From NCBI GenBank assembly GCA_036266975.1, contig DATAWZ010000028.1:1-40593 (forward strand): a DNA stretch of 40,593 nt, read 5' to 3'. Positions 14,896 through 23,315 of the stretch are shown here, in pieces. The stretch is from DATAWZ01 sp036266975 (GTDB taxonomy: Bacteria > Actinomycetota > Thermoleophilia > Solirubrobacterales > Solirubrobacteraceae). Both the position numbers and the translations under genes were made by a program. Position 1 is the stretch's first letter, and each line of letters opens with the position of its first letter. Below the pieces are notes generated by a model. The model made no database searches, had not been told where the DNA came from, and saw nothing but the letters and a program-made list of their open reading frames with translations.

Positions 14896-16527
14896 ATGGC
14901 CGAAGGGTTGCTGTCGAGCGCGGCCTACCAGGCGCTGGCCGCGCATCACGCCGAGCTCGCGCCGCGGCACCTGCGCGAGCTGTTCGCCGAGGACCCCCAG
15001 CGCGGCGAGAAGCTGGCGCTCGAGGCCGAAGGGCTGTTTCTGGACTACTCCAAGCAGCGCGTCACCGAGCAGACGATCTCGCTCCTGGTGGCGCTCCTGC
15101 GCGCCCGCGGGCTGCCCGAGCGGACCGAGGCGATGTTCAGCGGCGAGCGCATCAACACCACCGAGCACCGCGCGGTCCTGCACGTCGCGCTGCGTGCGCC
15201 GCGGGGCAGCTCGATCCTGCTCGACGGCCACGACGTGGTCCCCGACGTCCACGAGGTCCTGGACCGGATGGCCGCGTTCAGCGAGCAGGTTCGCAGCGGC
15301 GCCTGGGTCGGTCACACGGGCAAGCCGATCCGCAACGTGGTGAACATCGGCATCGGCGGCTCGGACCTCGGGCCGGTGATGGCCTACCAGGCGCTCAGGC
15401 AGTACTCCCAGCGCGAGATGACCTTCCGCTTCATCTCCAACGTGGACGGCATCGACTTCGTGGAGTGCACGCGCGACCTCGACCCCGAGCAGACGCTGTT
15501 CATCGTCTCCTCCAAGACGTTCACCACGCTGGAGACGATGACCAACGCGGCCAGCGCACGCGAGTGGATCCTCGGCGCGCTGAAGGACGACCAGGCAATC
15601 GCGCGGCACTTCGTCGCCGTCTCGACCAACGCCGAGGCCGTCTCGCAGTTCGGCATCGACACCCACAACATGTTCGGATTCTGGGACTGGGTGGGCGGGC
15701 GCTACTCGATGGACTCGGCCATCGGCCTGTCGACGATGCTCGCGATTGGGCGCGACCACTTCGCCGAGATGCTCGCCGGCTTTCACGCGATCGACGAGCA
15801 CTTCCGCACCACCCCGCTGGAGCGCAACCTGCCCGCCCTGATGGGCGCGCTGAACGTCTGGTACGCGGACTTCTTCAAGACCCAGACCGTCGCCGTCCTG
15901 CCCTACGAGCAGTACCTCAGCCGCTTCCCGGCCTACCTGCAGCAGCTCACGATGGAGTCCAACGGCAAGTCGGTGAACCTCGAGGGCACCCCGGTCGACT
16001 ACGCGACCGGGCCGGTGTTCTGGGGCGAGCCCGGCACCAACGGGCAGCACTCCTTCTACCAGCTCATCCATCAGGGCACCCACCTGATCCCGTGCGACTT
16101 CATCGGCTTCGCCGAGCCACTGGTCGACCTCGGCGAGCACCACGACCTCCTGATGGCCAACGTGTTCGCCCAGGCCGAGGCGCTCGCCTTCGGCAAGACG
16201 CCCGAGCAGCTGCGCGCCGAGGGCACCGACGAGGCCCTCATCCCTCACCGCACGTTCACCGGCAACCGACCGACCAACGTGCTCCTCGCACAGCGCCTGG
16301 ACCCGGCGACGCTCGGCAAGCTCGTCGCGCTCTACGAGCACAGCGTGTTCACCCAGGGCGTGGTGTGGGACATCAACTCGTTCGACCAGTGGGGCGTGGA
16401 GCTCGGCAAGGTGCTCGCCAGGCGCATCGCCCCCGAGCTCACCGCCGACTCGCCGCCCGCGCTCACCCACGACTCGTCGACCAACGCGCTGATCGCCCGC
16501 TACCGCGCCGCGCGGGGGCGGGCGTAG
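14896..16527 (+). CDS. pgi: Glucose-6-phosphate isomerase
   Basis: Interconverts glucose-6-phosphate and fructose-6-phosphate in the cytoplasm. The protein is 543 residues, the normal length for the large bacterial form. Signatures: NIGIGGSDLGPVM near residue 150, SKTFTTLETMTNA near 210, FWDWVGGRYSMDSAIG near 260, and GTNGQHSFYQLIHQGT near 385, which contains the catalytic His region. The ATG at 14896 has AAGGGA seven bases upstream. It is divergent from tRNA-Arg and convergent with the FHA gene that ends at 16535. No sign of operon partners. Confidence 0.96.
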   Translation: MAEGLLSSAAYQALAAHHAELAPRHLRELFAEDPQRGEKLALEAEGLFLDYSKQRVTEQTISLLVALLRARGLPERTEAMFSGERINTTEHRAVLHVALRAPRGSSILLDGHDVVPDVHEVLDRMAAFSEQVRSGAWVGHTGKPIRNVVNIGIGGSDLGPVMAYQALRQYSQREMTFRFISNVDGIDFVECTRDLDPEQTLFIVSSKTFTTLETMTNAASAREWILGALKDDQAIARHFVAVSTNAEAVSQFGIDTHNMFGFWDWVGGRYSMDSAIGLSTMLAIGRDHFAEMLAGFHAIDEHFRTTPLERNLPALMGALNVWYADFFKTQTVAVLPYEQYLSRFPAYLQQLTMESNGKSVNLEGTPVDYATGPVFWGEPGTNGQHSFYQLIHQGTHLIPCDFIGFAEPLVDLGEHHDLLMANVFAQAEALAFGKTPEQLRAEGTDEALIPHRTFTGNRPTNVLLAQRLDPATLGKLVALYEHSVFTQGVVWDINSFDQWGVELGKVLARRIAPELTADSPPALTHDSSTNALIARYRAARGRA

Positions 16528-16534
16528 CCGCCGC

Positions 16535-17092
16535 TCAGCCGCCGGCGCGAGAGGCGAAGTAGATGATCAGCGCGACCGCGGTACCGACGATCGTCGCGCC
16601 GGTCACGGTCGCCGGGAACAGCAGCCGCGAGGCCGGGCCGCGGCGCGGTCGGCGCCGGCGTTCGGCCGTGTAGGCACCGAACGGCGCGAGCGGACCGCCC
16701 GGCGGCGGCGCGGCGAGCGACGTCGGGTCCGGCGCCGGCGCGGCGGGCGCGGGCGCCTTCGCCGGCGACGCGGCCGGGGTGTCCCGCAGCCGGGTCGCGG
16801 TGTCGATCGGGGCGATGACGATCTCGATCCGCGTGCCGCCCAGCGCGATCGTCGTGGTCTCGCCCACCGTCGCGACCTCGCGGAGCCGGCGCTCGCCGAT
16901 CCAGGTGCCGTTCGAGGAGCCCAGATCCTCGACACGCACCTCCCCGCCGCTCACGCTGAGGCGCAGGTGTCGGCGGGAGATCTCCGGGTCGTCGATGTCC
17001 AGGTCGGTGCCCGCGCGCCCGAGCACGAGCTCCGCCTCGAGCGGCTGCTCGGTCCCCGCCCGCGGCCCAGTGAGAACGCGGATACTGGCCAC
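16535..17092 (-). CDS. FHA-domain protein with C-terminal membrane anchor (A)
   Basis: FHA domains bind phosphothreonine peptides, so this protein should read Ser/Thr-kinase signals. It has 185 residues. FHA domain at about 5-90: VLGRAGTDLDIDDPEISRRHLRLS then DLGSSNGTWIG, with the Arg, Ser and Asn that contact phosphothreonine all present. Then a Pro/Ala-rich linker, a basic RRRRPRRGPASR patch and one C-terminal hydrophobic helix (LLFPATVTGATIVGTAVALIIYF), giving a tail anchor with the FHA domain in the cytoplasm. I chose the GTG at 17092 because a TAGGGT -10 box lies seven bases upstream (leaderless) and the text MASIRVLTGPRAG starts the FHA strand; GTG at 17101 is the alternative. It is divergent from a second FHA gene. 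Confidence 0.82.
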   Translation of the reverse strand: MASIRVLTGPRAGTEQPLEAELVLGRAGTDLDIDDPEISRRHLRLSVSGGEVRVEDLGSSNGTWIGERRLREVATVGETTTIALGGTRIEIVIAPIDTATRLRDTPAASPAKAPAPAAPAPDPTSLAAPPPGGPLAPFGAYTAERRRRPRRGPASRLLFPATVTGATIVGTAVALIIYFASRAGG

Positions 17093-17099
17093 GATCCAC

Positions 17100-17124
17100 A
17101 CCCTACCGGCGCCGGCCCTACACT
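17100..17124. promoter_or_regulatory. Divergent leaderless-type promoters of the FHA pair
   Basis: Minus strand: TAGGGT (17105-17100), seven bases before the GTG at 17092. Plus strand: TACACT (17119-17124), eight bases before the ATG at 17133. Both fit TAnnnT -10 boxes placed as for leaderless mRNAs, and neither gene has a convincing Shine-Dalgarno. Confidence 0.5.
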
Positions 17125-17132
17125 CGCCAGGG

Positions 17133-17663
17133 ATGGGCGCGGAGCTGGAGATCCTCGAGGGGCCGGAGGCGGGGCGGCGCATCGTTCTGGACCGCGTGCT
17201 GGTCCTCGGTCGCGAGGCCGACGCCGATGTGCGCCTCGATGACGGCCTGGTCTCGCGCCGCCACGCGCGGCTGACCCCCGAGGGCGCGCACGTGCTCGTC
17301 GAGGATCTGAACTCGAGCAACGGCACGTTCATCAACGGCCAGGAGCTGCGCGGCTCGATCCGGATCTCCGGCGGCGACGAGCTGCTCGTGGGCGCCACGC
17401 TCCTGCACCTGCACCCGCCGAGCGCGGACCCGTCGGCGTCGGCGCTGCGGCCGGTCCCTCCCGCCCTCGCCGTCCCCGAGCGCAGCCCCGACTTCGTGCG
17501 GCGCGTCCGTGATGAGGCTCCGCCGGACTCCGCGCCCGTGCTCGGCAGCCCAGAGCTCGCTCGCCTGCGCGACGCCCGCGTGCGGGCGCAGGCCCGGCTC
17601 GCGCCGCTGGCGCTGTTCTCCCTGGTGGCGCTGGTCGTAGTCATCTACCTCGCCGTGCGCTGA
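17133..17663 (+). CDS. FHA-domain protein with C-terminal membrane anchor (B)
   Basis: Protein of 176 residues with the same architecture as its divergent neighbour: FHA domain at about 1-90 (LVLGREADADVRLDDGLVSRRHARL then DLNSSNGTFINGQEL, phosphothreonine-contact residues intact), a Pro/Ala linker of about 60 residues, and a C-terminal membrane helix (LAPLALFSLVALVVVIYLAV). The ATG at 17133 is preceded at eight bases by TACACT. The two FHA domains are clearly distinct in sequence, so this is not a recent duplication. No kinase or phosphatase gene is in the window; the partner must be elsewhere. Confidence 0.82.
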   Translation: MGAELEILEGPEAGRRIVLDRVLVLGREADADVRLDDGLVSRRHARLTPEGAHVLVEDLNSSNGTFINGQELRGSIRISGGDELLVGATLLHLHPPSADPSASALRPVPPALAVPERSPDFVRRVRDEAPPDSAPVLGSPELARLRDARVRAQARLAPLALFSLVALVVVIYLAVR

Positions 17664-17680
17664 GATCCCGCGCGGCGGGC

Positions 17681-18229
17681 CTACTCCGGCACCTCGTGCA
17701 CGCCCGAGGGCGCGGGCAGCGCGCGCAGCTCGGCCGGAACCTCGATGACGCTCGAGAACTCCCGGGCCAGCGCGCCGGGAACCGTCGAGGCGGGCTGGGC
17801 GAGCAGCGGGAGCGGCTCGAACTCGGGCGGGACCGACCAGTCGGTGCTGCGGAACTCCCCCGCGTTCTCGATCCAGGACAGCGAGACGATCGGCAGGATC
17901 ACGACCTTGGTCCAGTTGGCCATCGTCCAGCTCAGCCAGAAGAACCAAACGGCGTCCAGGTGGGTCAGGTGGATCTTCAGGATCTGGCTGAGCACGTAGA
18001 GCAGCACGAACTCCACGATCGCCAGCACGAACGTCAGCCAGGGCGGCTGCCACTGCAGGACGAACGGGTAGATCGCGATGTCGAGGACCGACCCCAGCAG
18101 CAGGTAGACGCCGATGATCACGATGAAGCCCTCGTTGTGCATCGCCAGCGAGAGGATCGCGCCGACGATCGCCGGCCCGATCAGGACCACCGTGCGCGTC
18201 TCCAGCCGGCCGAGGATCGTGGGGCACAT
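17681..18229 (-). CDS. Multi-pass membrane protein, unknown function
   Basis: Protein of 182 residues. Four hydrophobic segments: VVLIGPAIVGAILSLAM, FIVIIGVYLLLGSVLDIAIY, WLTFVLAIVEFVLLYVL and VWFFWLSWTMANWTKVVILP, then a soluble acidic tail of about 60 residues. It starts (ATG 18229) two bases after the stop of the FAD protein gene, so it is probably translated by coupling. No family recognised. It is the last gene of the five-gene minus-strand unit 22921-17681. The 3' end converges with the FHA gene 18 bp away. Confidence 0.72.
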   Translation of the reverse strand: MCPTILGRLETRTVVLIGPAIVGAILSLAMHNEGFIVIIGVYLLLGSVLDIAIYPFVLQWQPPWLTFVLAIVEFVLLYVLSQILKIHLTHLDAVWFFWLSWTMANWTKVVILPIVSLSWIENAGEFRSTDWSVPPEFEPLPLLAQPASTVPGALAREFSSVIEVPAELRALPAPSGVHEVPE

Positions 18230-18231
18230 CG

Positions 18232-19581
18232 CTACGCGAGCTGCTCGGTGACGCGCACGCGGCGCAGCGAGACCGCCGTCTCGCGCGCGAGCGACACCTG
18301 CATGGCCAGGCGCGACGGGAAGGGGCGGCGCCGCGGGCGCTCGGCCCGCACGCAGTCGGCCACGAACCGCCGTCCGATGTACTTCAGGCCGGCGATCGTG
18401 TCGCCGTGGGGGATCACGCTGTTGGCGATCAGGCCCATCGCACACAGGCGCGAATCCTCACGGTCGAGGCCGGGCACGCCGCAGTTGGTCTTCAGGTGGA
18501 GCTTTCCGTTCATGATCGGCAGCTGGTAGAAGTCGATCAGCCGCCGCAGCAGCGGCAGGGTCAGCGCCGACTTGTTAAAGCCCGTGCCGGCAACGACGCC
18601 GGTCACGTCGAGCCACCCCGGGTCCTCGCCGTGGGCGCTGCTGACGTGCAGGCGCAACCCCGCCGGGCCGGGCTCGACCTGGTCGATCTCGCCGACCAGC
18701 TCCTCGAAACGCTCTTCGGCGCGGCCCTGCTCGATGCGCTCGAGCCAGCCGCGGCGCCGCGGGGCGGTTCCCCGCAGCACCTCGCCCAGGAAGGCGAGCC
18801 GCTGCTCGAAGGTCAGCTCCTGGAAGGCGTCCACGCCGCGCGCCTCGAACAGGCAGCGCGGCACGTTGAGGTCCTGCTCGTCGGGCGCCGGGTTGCGGCG
18901 CAGGGCGATCACCTTGGCGCCGGCGTCCAGGGCGTTGGCCCACTCGTTGATCGAGGCGATGCCCGAGCCGATGACGATGTAGCGCCCGCCCTCCGCGTAC
19001 TGCTTGGGCCCGTAGGCCTGCACGATGCGCTCGGCGAGCGCGGGGTCCTTGCGCGCCTGGGCCAGCACGGGCGGGAACACGAGCGGCCCGTGCCCGAGCG
19101 CGAGCATCACGTGCCGGGCGCGCCCGACGAACTGCGCGTGCTCGTCGTAGAGCACGAAGTGCGGCTCGGGCACCAGCTCGCGCTGGCACCAGCCGATACG
19201 CACCGGCACACGCGCGTCCTCCCAGCCCAGGCGGCGAGCGACGATCCCGGCCTCGGTGAGGATCTCGGGGACCCCCGGGTTGTAGCGGCGCCGGCTCGAG
19301 CGCACCAACGGCGCCAGGCTGCGCCGTGAGTAGGCGTCGAGCTGGGCGAACGTCGGCCAGTCGGCGGGCAGGAAGTGCGACTCGGACTCCGAACGCAGCA
19401 CGGTCTGTCCGAGGTTGAACGCGAACTGCTGGTAGGTGCCGACCGGATTGGGACTCGGGCCGAAGACGCTCACCTGCTCGCGGCCGAAACCCAGGTAGAT
19501 AGCGGTCGAGTAGACGATCAGCGACCCGAAGCCATCCCCCACGACGGCGATCGTCGAATCTCGAGGAGCCCGTGCCGGCAC
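18232..19581 (-). CDS. FAD/NAD(P)-binding oxidoreductase-like protein
   Basis: Protein of 449 residues. The N-terminal dinucleotide fold STIAVVGDGFGSLIVY has a GxGxGS turn. A second Rossmann motif, RYIVIGSGIASINEWANAL, near residue 200, suits NAD(P). A late VVAGTGFNKSALTLPL resembles the ATG-type motif of flavoprotein monooxygenases. The arrangement is like SidA/FMO-type two-dinucleotide enzymes, but I cannot name a substrate. I chose the GTG at 19581 (MPARAPRDSTIAVVG) because it is the only start between the upstream stop at 19602 and the Rossmann motif. No signal peptide is seen, although it is flanked by genes for exported and membrane proteins. Confidence 0.7.
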   Translation of the reverse strand: MPARAPRDSTIAVVGDGFGSLIVYSTAIYLGFGREQVSVFGPSPNPVGTYQQFAFNLGQTVLRSESESHFLPADWPTFAQLDAYSRRSLAPLVRSSRRRYNPGVPEILTEAGIVARRLGWEDARVPVRIGWCQRELVPEPHFVLYDEHAQFVGRARHVMLALGHGPLVFPPVLAQARKDPALAERIVQAYGPKQYAEGGRYIVIGSGIASINEWANALDAGAKVIALRRNPAPDEQDLNVPRCLFEARGVDAFQELTFEQRLAFLGEVLRGTAPRRRGWLERIEQGRAEERFEELVGEIDQVEPGPAGLRLHVSSAHGEDPGWLDVTGVVAGTGFNKSALTLPLLRRLIDFYQLPIMNGKLHLKTNCGVPGLDREDSRLCAMGLIANSVIPHGDTIAGLKYIGRRFVADCVRAERPRRRPFPSRLAMQVSLARETAVSLRRVRVTEQLA

Positions 19582-19601
19582 CGACGCGAGTGTACCCGCC
19601 G

Positions 19602-21047
19602 TCAGTAGTGGCGAATAGTCGTCTGCGCGCCCTGTGCGACGATCGCCGCGACCTGCACGCGCCCGTGACCGCGGGGCAGCGTGACGCGGTAGGCGCGGCA
19701 GCGCGCGATGCGCCGCGTGAGCAGCGTTCGCGAGCGTCCGTGGCCCGGGCGAACGGTCACCCGGAGCACGGCGGCGTGCACCGCATGCAGCACGATCGCC
19801 GCGCGGGTTCGGGCGCGGACGAGCGCGACGCCCTCGATGAGCGTCCCCGAGGCTAGGTGGCCGTGGGCTCGGCGCGGGAGCGCCTTGGCCGTGCACGCCT
19901 TCGCCGGCGCCGGGACGGGGCCGGCCGGCGCCGGCGGGCCCGCCGCGCGCGTGTAGACATCCGGGCCGAAGGACTGCTCGCCGGCGTCGGCCGCCTCTCC
20001 CAGGTGCGAGAGACCGAAGAGGTCCTCCACGCTGCGCAGCATCGAGTAATGGTTGTACGGGACGTTCGAGACGGTCCCGGGCGCGATGAACGGCGACAGC
20101 AGCACGGCGCCGACGGTGCCCCCGCCGGGGCCGAGCAGGCCGGGCAGGACCGTGCCCGGTCCGGGCACCTCGCCGCAGCACGAGGTCGCGTCGGTGTCCT
20201 GCGACTCGTCAAAGGTGATGATCAGCAGCCCGTTCTGCTGGAAGGCCGGCGACCCGGTGATGGTCGGCACCCACTGCTGCAGGAACTGCTCGATGCCGCC
20301 GAAGCCGCCCGGCCGGCTCTTGTCCGCGCACGTGGCGTCGTGGCCGTCGCTACACAGGTCGGGTGTGATGAACACGTAATTGGGCGTGTCGGCGGCGCTC
20401 GTGAGGTCGCCCGGCAGCAGGTCGAGGTTCACGACGTGCGAGTCGCACAGCGTCGTGTCGTCGATGATCGAGTGGAAGTACATGAACGGGTTGTGGCGCG
20501 TCGCGTACTGGTCGGTCGCGGTCGCGCTCTGGGTGGTGTCGATCTGCCCGACGCCCGGGTGCCCGCACTCGGCCGCCTCGCGCGCCGGGTCGGCACCCAT
20601 CGACTGGTCGTAGTCGCGCCAGGTCAACCCGGCGGCGTCGAGCTGGCTGGCGATCGTCGGGACGTCGGAGGGATAGATGCAGCCGACACCGTCGGCCTGC
20701 GCGTCGGAGAGCAGCGTGCCGGGCACGAGGTTCTCGTAGACCTGGCAGTCGGTCTGGGTGAACGGGTTCGGTGCCTGTCCGGAGATCATCGCGATGTAGT
20801 TGTCCAGGCTCTCGTGGCCGATCGCGTGGTAGTCGGCCAGGAAGGCGCCCTCGCCGGTGAGCGTGTGCGCGAGATAGGGCGCCGGCGAGTCCGGGCCGAA
20901 CGTGACCGCGGAGCTCTCGTTCTCGAGCACGACCACGAACACGTGCCGGATCGGCGGCGGCGCGTACGCCTGGGCACCCGCGGCGCTCCCGACGGCCAGC
21001 GCCATCGCCGCGCATAGCGCGGCGAGCGCGACGCGCACTGCCCTCAC
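19602..21047 (-). CDS. Secreted phosphoesterase (acid phosphatase/phospholipase C family, PF04185-type)
   Basis: Protein of 481 residues. A signal peptide (RVALAALCAAMALAVGSAAGAQA) leads into IRHVFVVVLENESSAVTFG, the family N-terminal motif with the metal/nucleophile Glu-Asn. Then GHESLDNYIAMISGQ, LLIITFDESQDTD and LLSPFIAPGTVSNVPYNHYSML follow in family order. After about residue 370 a Pro/Ala linker leads to a basic domain of about 100 residues rich in Arg and His. The GTG at 21047 overlaps the preceding stop as GTGA. Six Cys in the exported part may form disulfides. Likely hydrolyses phosphate esters outside the cell; substrate unknown. It is the intact counterpart of the decayed paralogue two genes upstream. 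Confidence 0.85.
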   Translation of the reverse strand: MRAVRVALAALCAAMALAVGSAAGAQAYAPPPIRHVFVVVLENESSAVTFGPDSPAPYLAHTLTGEGAFLADYHAIGHESLDNYIAMISGQAPNPFTQTDCQVYENLVPGTLLSDAQADGVGCIYPSDVPTIASQLDAAGLTWRDYDQSMGADPAREAAECGHPGVGQIDTTQSATATDQYATRHNPFMYFHSIIDDTTLCDSHVVNLDLLPGDLTSAADTPNYVFITPDLCSDGHDATCADKSRPGGFGGIEQFLQQWVPTITGSPAFQQNGLLIITFDESQDTDATSCCGEVPGPGTVLPGLLGPGGGTVGAVLLSPFIAPGTVSNVPYNHYSMLRSVEDLFGLSHLGEAADAGEQSFGPDVYTRAAGPPAPAGPVPAPAKACTAKALPRRAHGHLASGTLIEGVALVRARTRAAIVLHAVHAAVLRVTVRPGHGRSRTLLTRRIARCRAYRVTLPRGHGRVQVAAIVAQGAQTTIRHY

Positions 21048-21682
21048 AGGCTCACCCCCGGTCCGCAGGCGTGGGCCGCGGCCCGCTGGGCGGTGATCGT
21101 CGCGCGGCGCCGGCGCGTGGCCAGCCGCCACAGCCGCCGGCGGCGCGCGCCGCGGGCGTGGGCGAGCTGCGCGCGGGTGCCAGCCAGCGCGTCGCGGTCG
21201 CGGTCGAATGCGTCGGCGGTGCTCGTGCACGAGCGGGAGACGTCGACCTGCGTGTCGGTCTCGGTGGCGAGCTGGCGGTCGTCGCCCTCCTCCTGCAGGA
21301 AGACGCAGACGGTGAAGGTGCCGTACCCCTGAGGCGTGGCCCTGCCGCTCGCGCTCGCCTGGTCGGGCTGGCCGGTGGCCGGCTGTGGGCTCAGCTGGGC
21401 GTCGAGCAGGACCGCGCCGGGCGTGTCCTGGTAGGTCCCGCCGCACTCGCCGGCGAGCTTGGCCGCGACCTGCAGCGGCGCGGTGCGATCGTCGAGCACC
21501 CCGGCGTCGGCGCTGACCGCGACGGTCACGGCGAGTGGTCGGTCCAGCCGCGCCACGGGCGCCACGGTGGCCTGCATCCGCACCGGGGTGAAGCTGTCCG
21601 CGCCCGCGGTCGAGCCGGGCACGAGCGCCGCGCCACCGCCCAGTGGGGCGATCAAGGCGCGGGCGAGCGTGCGCCGCGTCAT
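21044..21682 (-). CDS. Exported protein of unknown function in a phosphoesterase operon
   Basis: Protein of 212 residues. Twin-Arg-like start MTRRTLARALIAPLGGGAALVPGSTAGA looks like a signal sequence. Residues 30-140 are beta-rich (SFTPVRMQATVAPVARLDRPLAVTVAVS) with two Cys; residues 150-205 are Arg/Ala-rich helix (DRDRDALAGTRAQLAHARGA), possibly coiled. The ATG at 21682 overlaps the stop of the upstream phosphoesterase remnant (ATGA), and its stop overlaps the next GTG (GTGA), so it is coupled on both sides. No family recognised. Beta-sandwich plus coiled helix suggests a surface or adaptor protein, but this is only inference. Confidence 0.65.
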   Translation of the reverse strand: MTRRTLARALIAPLGGGAALVPGSTAGADSFTPVRMQATVAPVARLDRPLAVTVAVSADAGVLDDRTAPLQVAAKLAGECGGTYQDTPGAVLLDAQLSPQPATGQPDQASASGRATPQGYGTFTVCVFLQEEGDDRQLATETDTQVDVSRSCTSTADAFDRDRDALAGTRAQLAHARGARRRRLWRLATRRRRATITAQRAAAHACGPGVSL

Positions 21683-22921
21683 ACGCGCAGCCCCATCGAC
21701 GAGGGGTGGCTGTACAGCGTCGCCGGGGTCGCCTTGCGGTACTGGAAGCCCATGCGCTCCAGGGAGCCGGAGGTGTGCAGCGCCTGCATCCCCGCCGATT
21801 GAGCCTCCGGTCCGAGCACCGGGTCGGCGAGCAGCGGACCGTCGTCGACGCCGACGCCGCTGCTGTCGAGGATCGGGGTGCCCCCGCACGCGCTGCTCAT
21901 GATCGGCGGGGTGGGCAGAGTGGGCACCTCGAGCCGTGGGTCGGACTCGAAGTCGAACGCAGCGGCGATGTTGTTGGCGAACAGGTCGCGCGGGGTCAGC
22001 GGCGCGAGCCCGTAGCGGTAGCGGATCATCTTCAGGATCGACTCGAAGCCGTAGATCGAGTGGTCGACGTAGCCACGCCGGGCGTCCGGGGAGACGAGCA
22101 CCGTCGGGATGGAAAGCGCCCATCTGGCCGAAGTCGAGGTCCGGGTCGCTGCTGGAGCGCAGGTCCGGGACGCGCGGCGGCACGACGTGGTCGAAGAAGC
22201 CGCCCCACTCCTCGTGGACGATGAACAGCGCGCCGCGCTCCCAGTGCGGCGAGTGGATGAAGGCCTGCACGATGTCGGACATGAACGCCTGCACGACCCG
22301 CACATCGCCGAGTGGGCCGAAGGTCCCCTGGTCCTCGCCGTTGAACGAGGGATCCACGTAGGAGACCGCCGGCAGTGTCCCGGCGGCCGCGCGCTCGTGG
22401 TACTCCTGCACCTGGCCCGAGCGGGCCAGGCCGGCCGCGCCCCACAACACCGAGATCGGAATGTCGGTGAAGAAGTAGCGGTCGCAGACCCCGGCGTTCC
22501 TCAGCGGGGCGAAGGTCGTCGTGTCCGGAAAGCCCAGGGTACTCAGGGGCAGCGAGTCGTCGGTCATCCCGTAGGACTGCCCGGCGTGCAGGTACTCGCG
22601 GTTGGGGTAGGTCCAGGTGAGCAACCGAGCAGAAGAAGCGGTCGAAGGTCGTGAACGCCTGCGCGATGTGCGGAACGAACGGCAGATCGGGCTTGCGCCG
22701 CCGTCGAGCTCGGGTTGCGCGGCGAGGGCAGCGCGACGCCGACGGCGCTGGGCGCGCGCCGCCTCGGCGACGATCGTCTCGGGGTCGAGCAACAGGCCGA
22801 GCCCCGCGGCCAGGCCAGCGCCCATCGCCGTGCGCTGCAGGAGCTCGCGGCGGCCGTAGTGGGCGTCGGGCGCCTCGTGCCGTAGTCGCTCCGCCTCGGT
22901 GGGCACACGGATGTCACCCAT
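21679..22921 (-). pseudogene. Decayed secreted phosphoesterase (phospholipase C-like): frameshifts and internal deletion
   Basis: Starts at the ATG at 22921 with a twin-Arg signal (YGRRELLQRTAMGAGLAAGL). Family text then appears in three frames: DLPFVPHIAQAFTTFDRFFCS (about 22690-22630), then TWTYPNREYLHAGQSYG through FIVHEEWGGFFDHVVPP to DLDFGQMG (to about 22115), then IPTVLVSPDARRGYVDHSIYGFESILKMIRY to the stop at 21679. At least three indels are needed (about 22690, 22625 and 22112). The N-terminal metal motif of the ENRSFDH type, expected between the signal and DLPFVP, is absent, as are about 100 residues. The protein cannot be active as read. Clustered sequencing errors could explain the indels but not the missing motif. 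Confidence 0.8.
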
Positions 22922-22998
22922 GAGAGCGGCCCATGCTGACGGCGGGGTGGGATGGGTCGGTGAACCTCTGGCCCGCCTCCGCCGGCCCCGCCGGCTCG

Positions 22999-23238
22999 CT
23001 ACCAGCCAGCGTGGGTGACGATGTCGCCGTCGGCGCGGACCTCGGCGGTCTCGGCCGCGCCGTCGGGCGTGGAGTAGAGGATCTCCGAGGCCACCTCCGA
23101 GCCGCCGGGCCCCTCGTAGACCCGATACACCTGGCTGACCCGCACGCCCTTGCTGATCAGCAGCTGGGTCGCCTGAAGTCGTTCGCGAGCCTCGGCTCGC
23201 GCCGTTTCGGCGGGATCGGCGTGTGAGACGCTCGGCAT
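22999..23238 (-). CDS. Small protein of unknown function
   Basis: Protein of 79 residues from the ATG at 23238 (MPSVSHADPAETARAEARERL); a GTG two codons earlier is possible. An Ala/Glu/Arg-rich helix is followed by a beta-rich part with evenly placed hydrophobics (VSQVYRVYEGPGGSEVASEILYSTPD). Soluble, acidic, no Cys. No family recognised. It lies 77 bp beyond the beta-helix gene on the same strand and may be the last gene of the thrC unit, or a single leaderless gene, since no Shine-Dalgarno is visible. The 77 bp between its stop and the next gene (22922-22998) hold a GCCGG/CCGGC hairpin and nothing else. Confidence 0.55.
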   Translation of the reverse strand: MPSVSHADPAETARAEARERLQATQLLISKGVRVSQVYRVYEGPGGSEVASEILYSTPDGAAETAEVRADGDIVTHAGW

Positions 23239-23315
23239 GATCACTGGACGCTAGCGGTTACGGCGGCTGTGCCGCATCCCTACCCACGTTCTACCGAGAT
23301 TTTCGGCGTGGAGTC

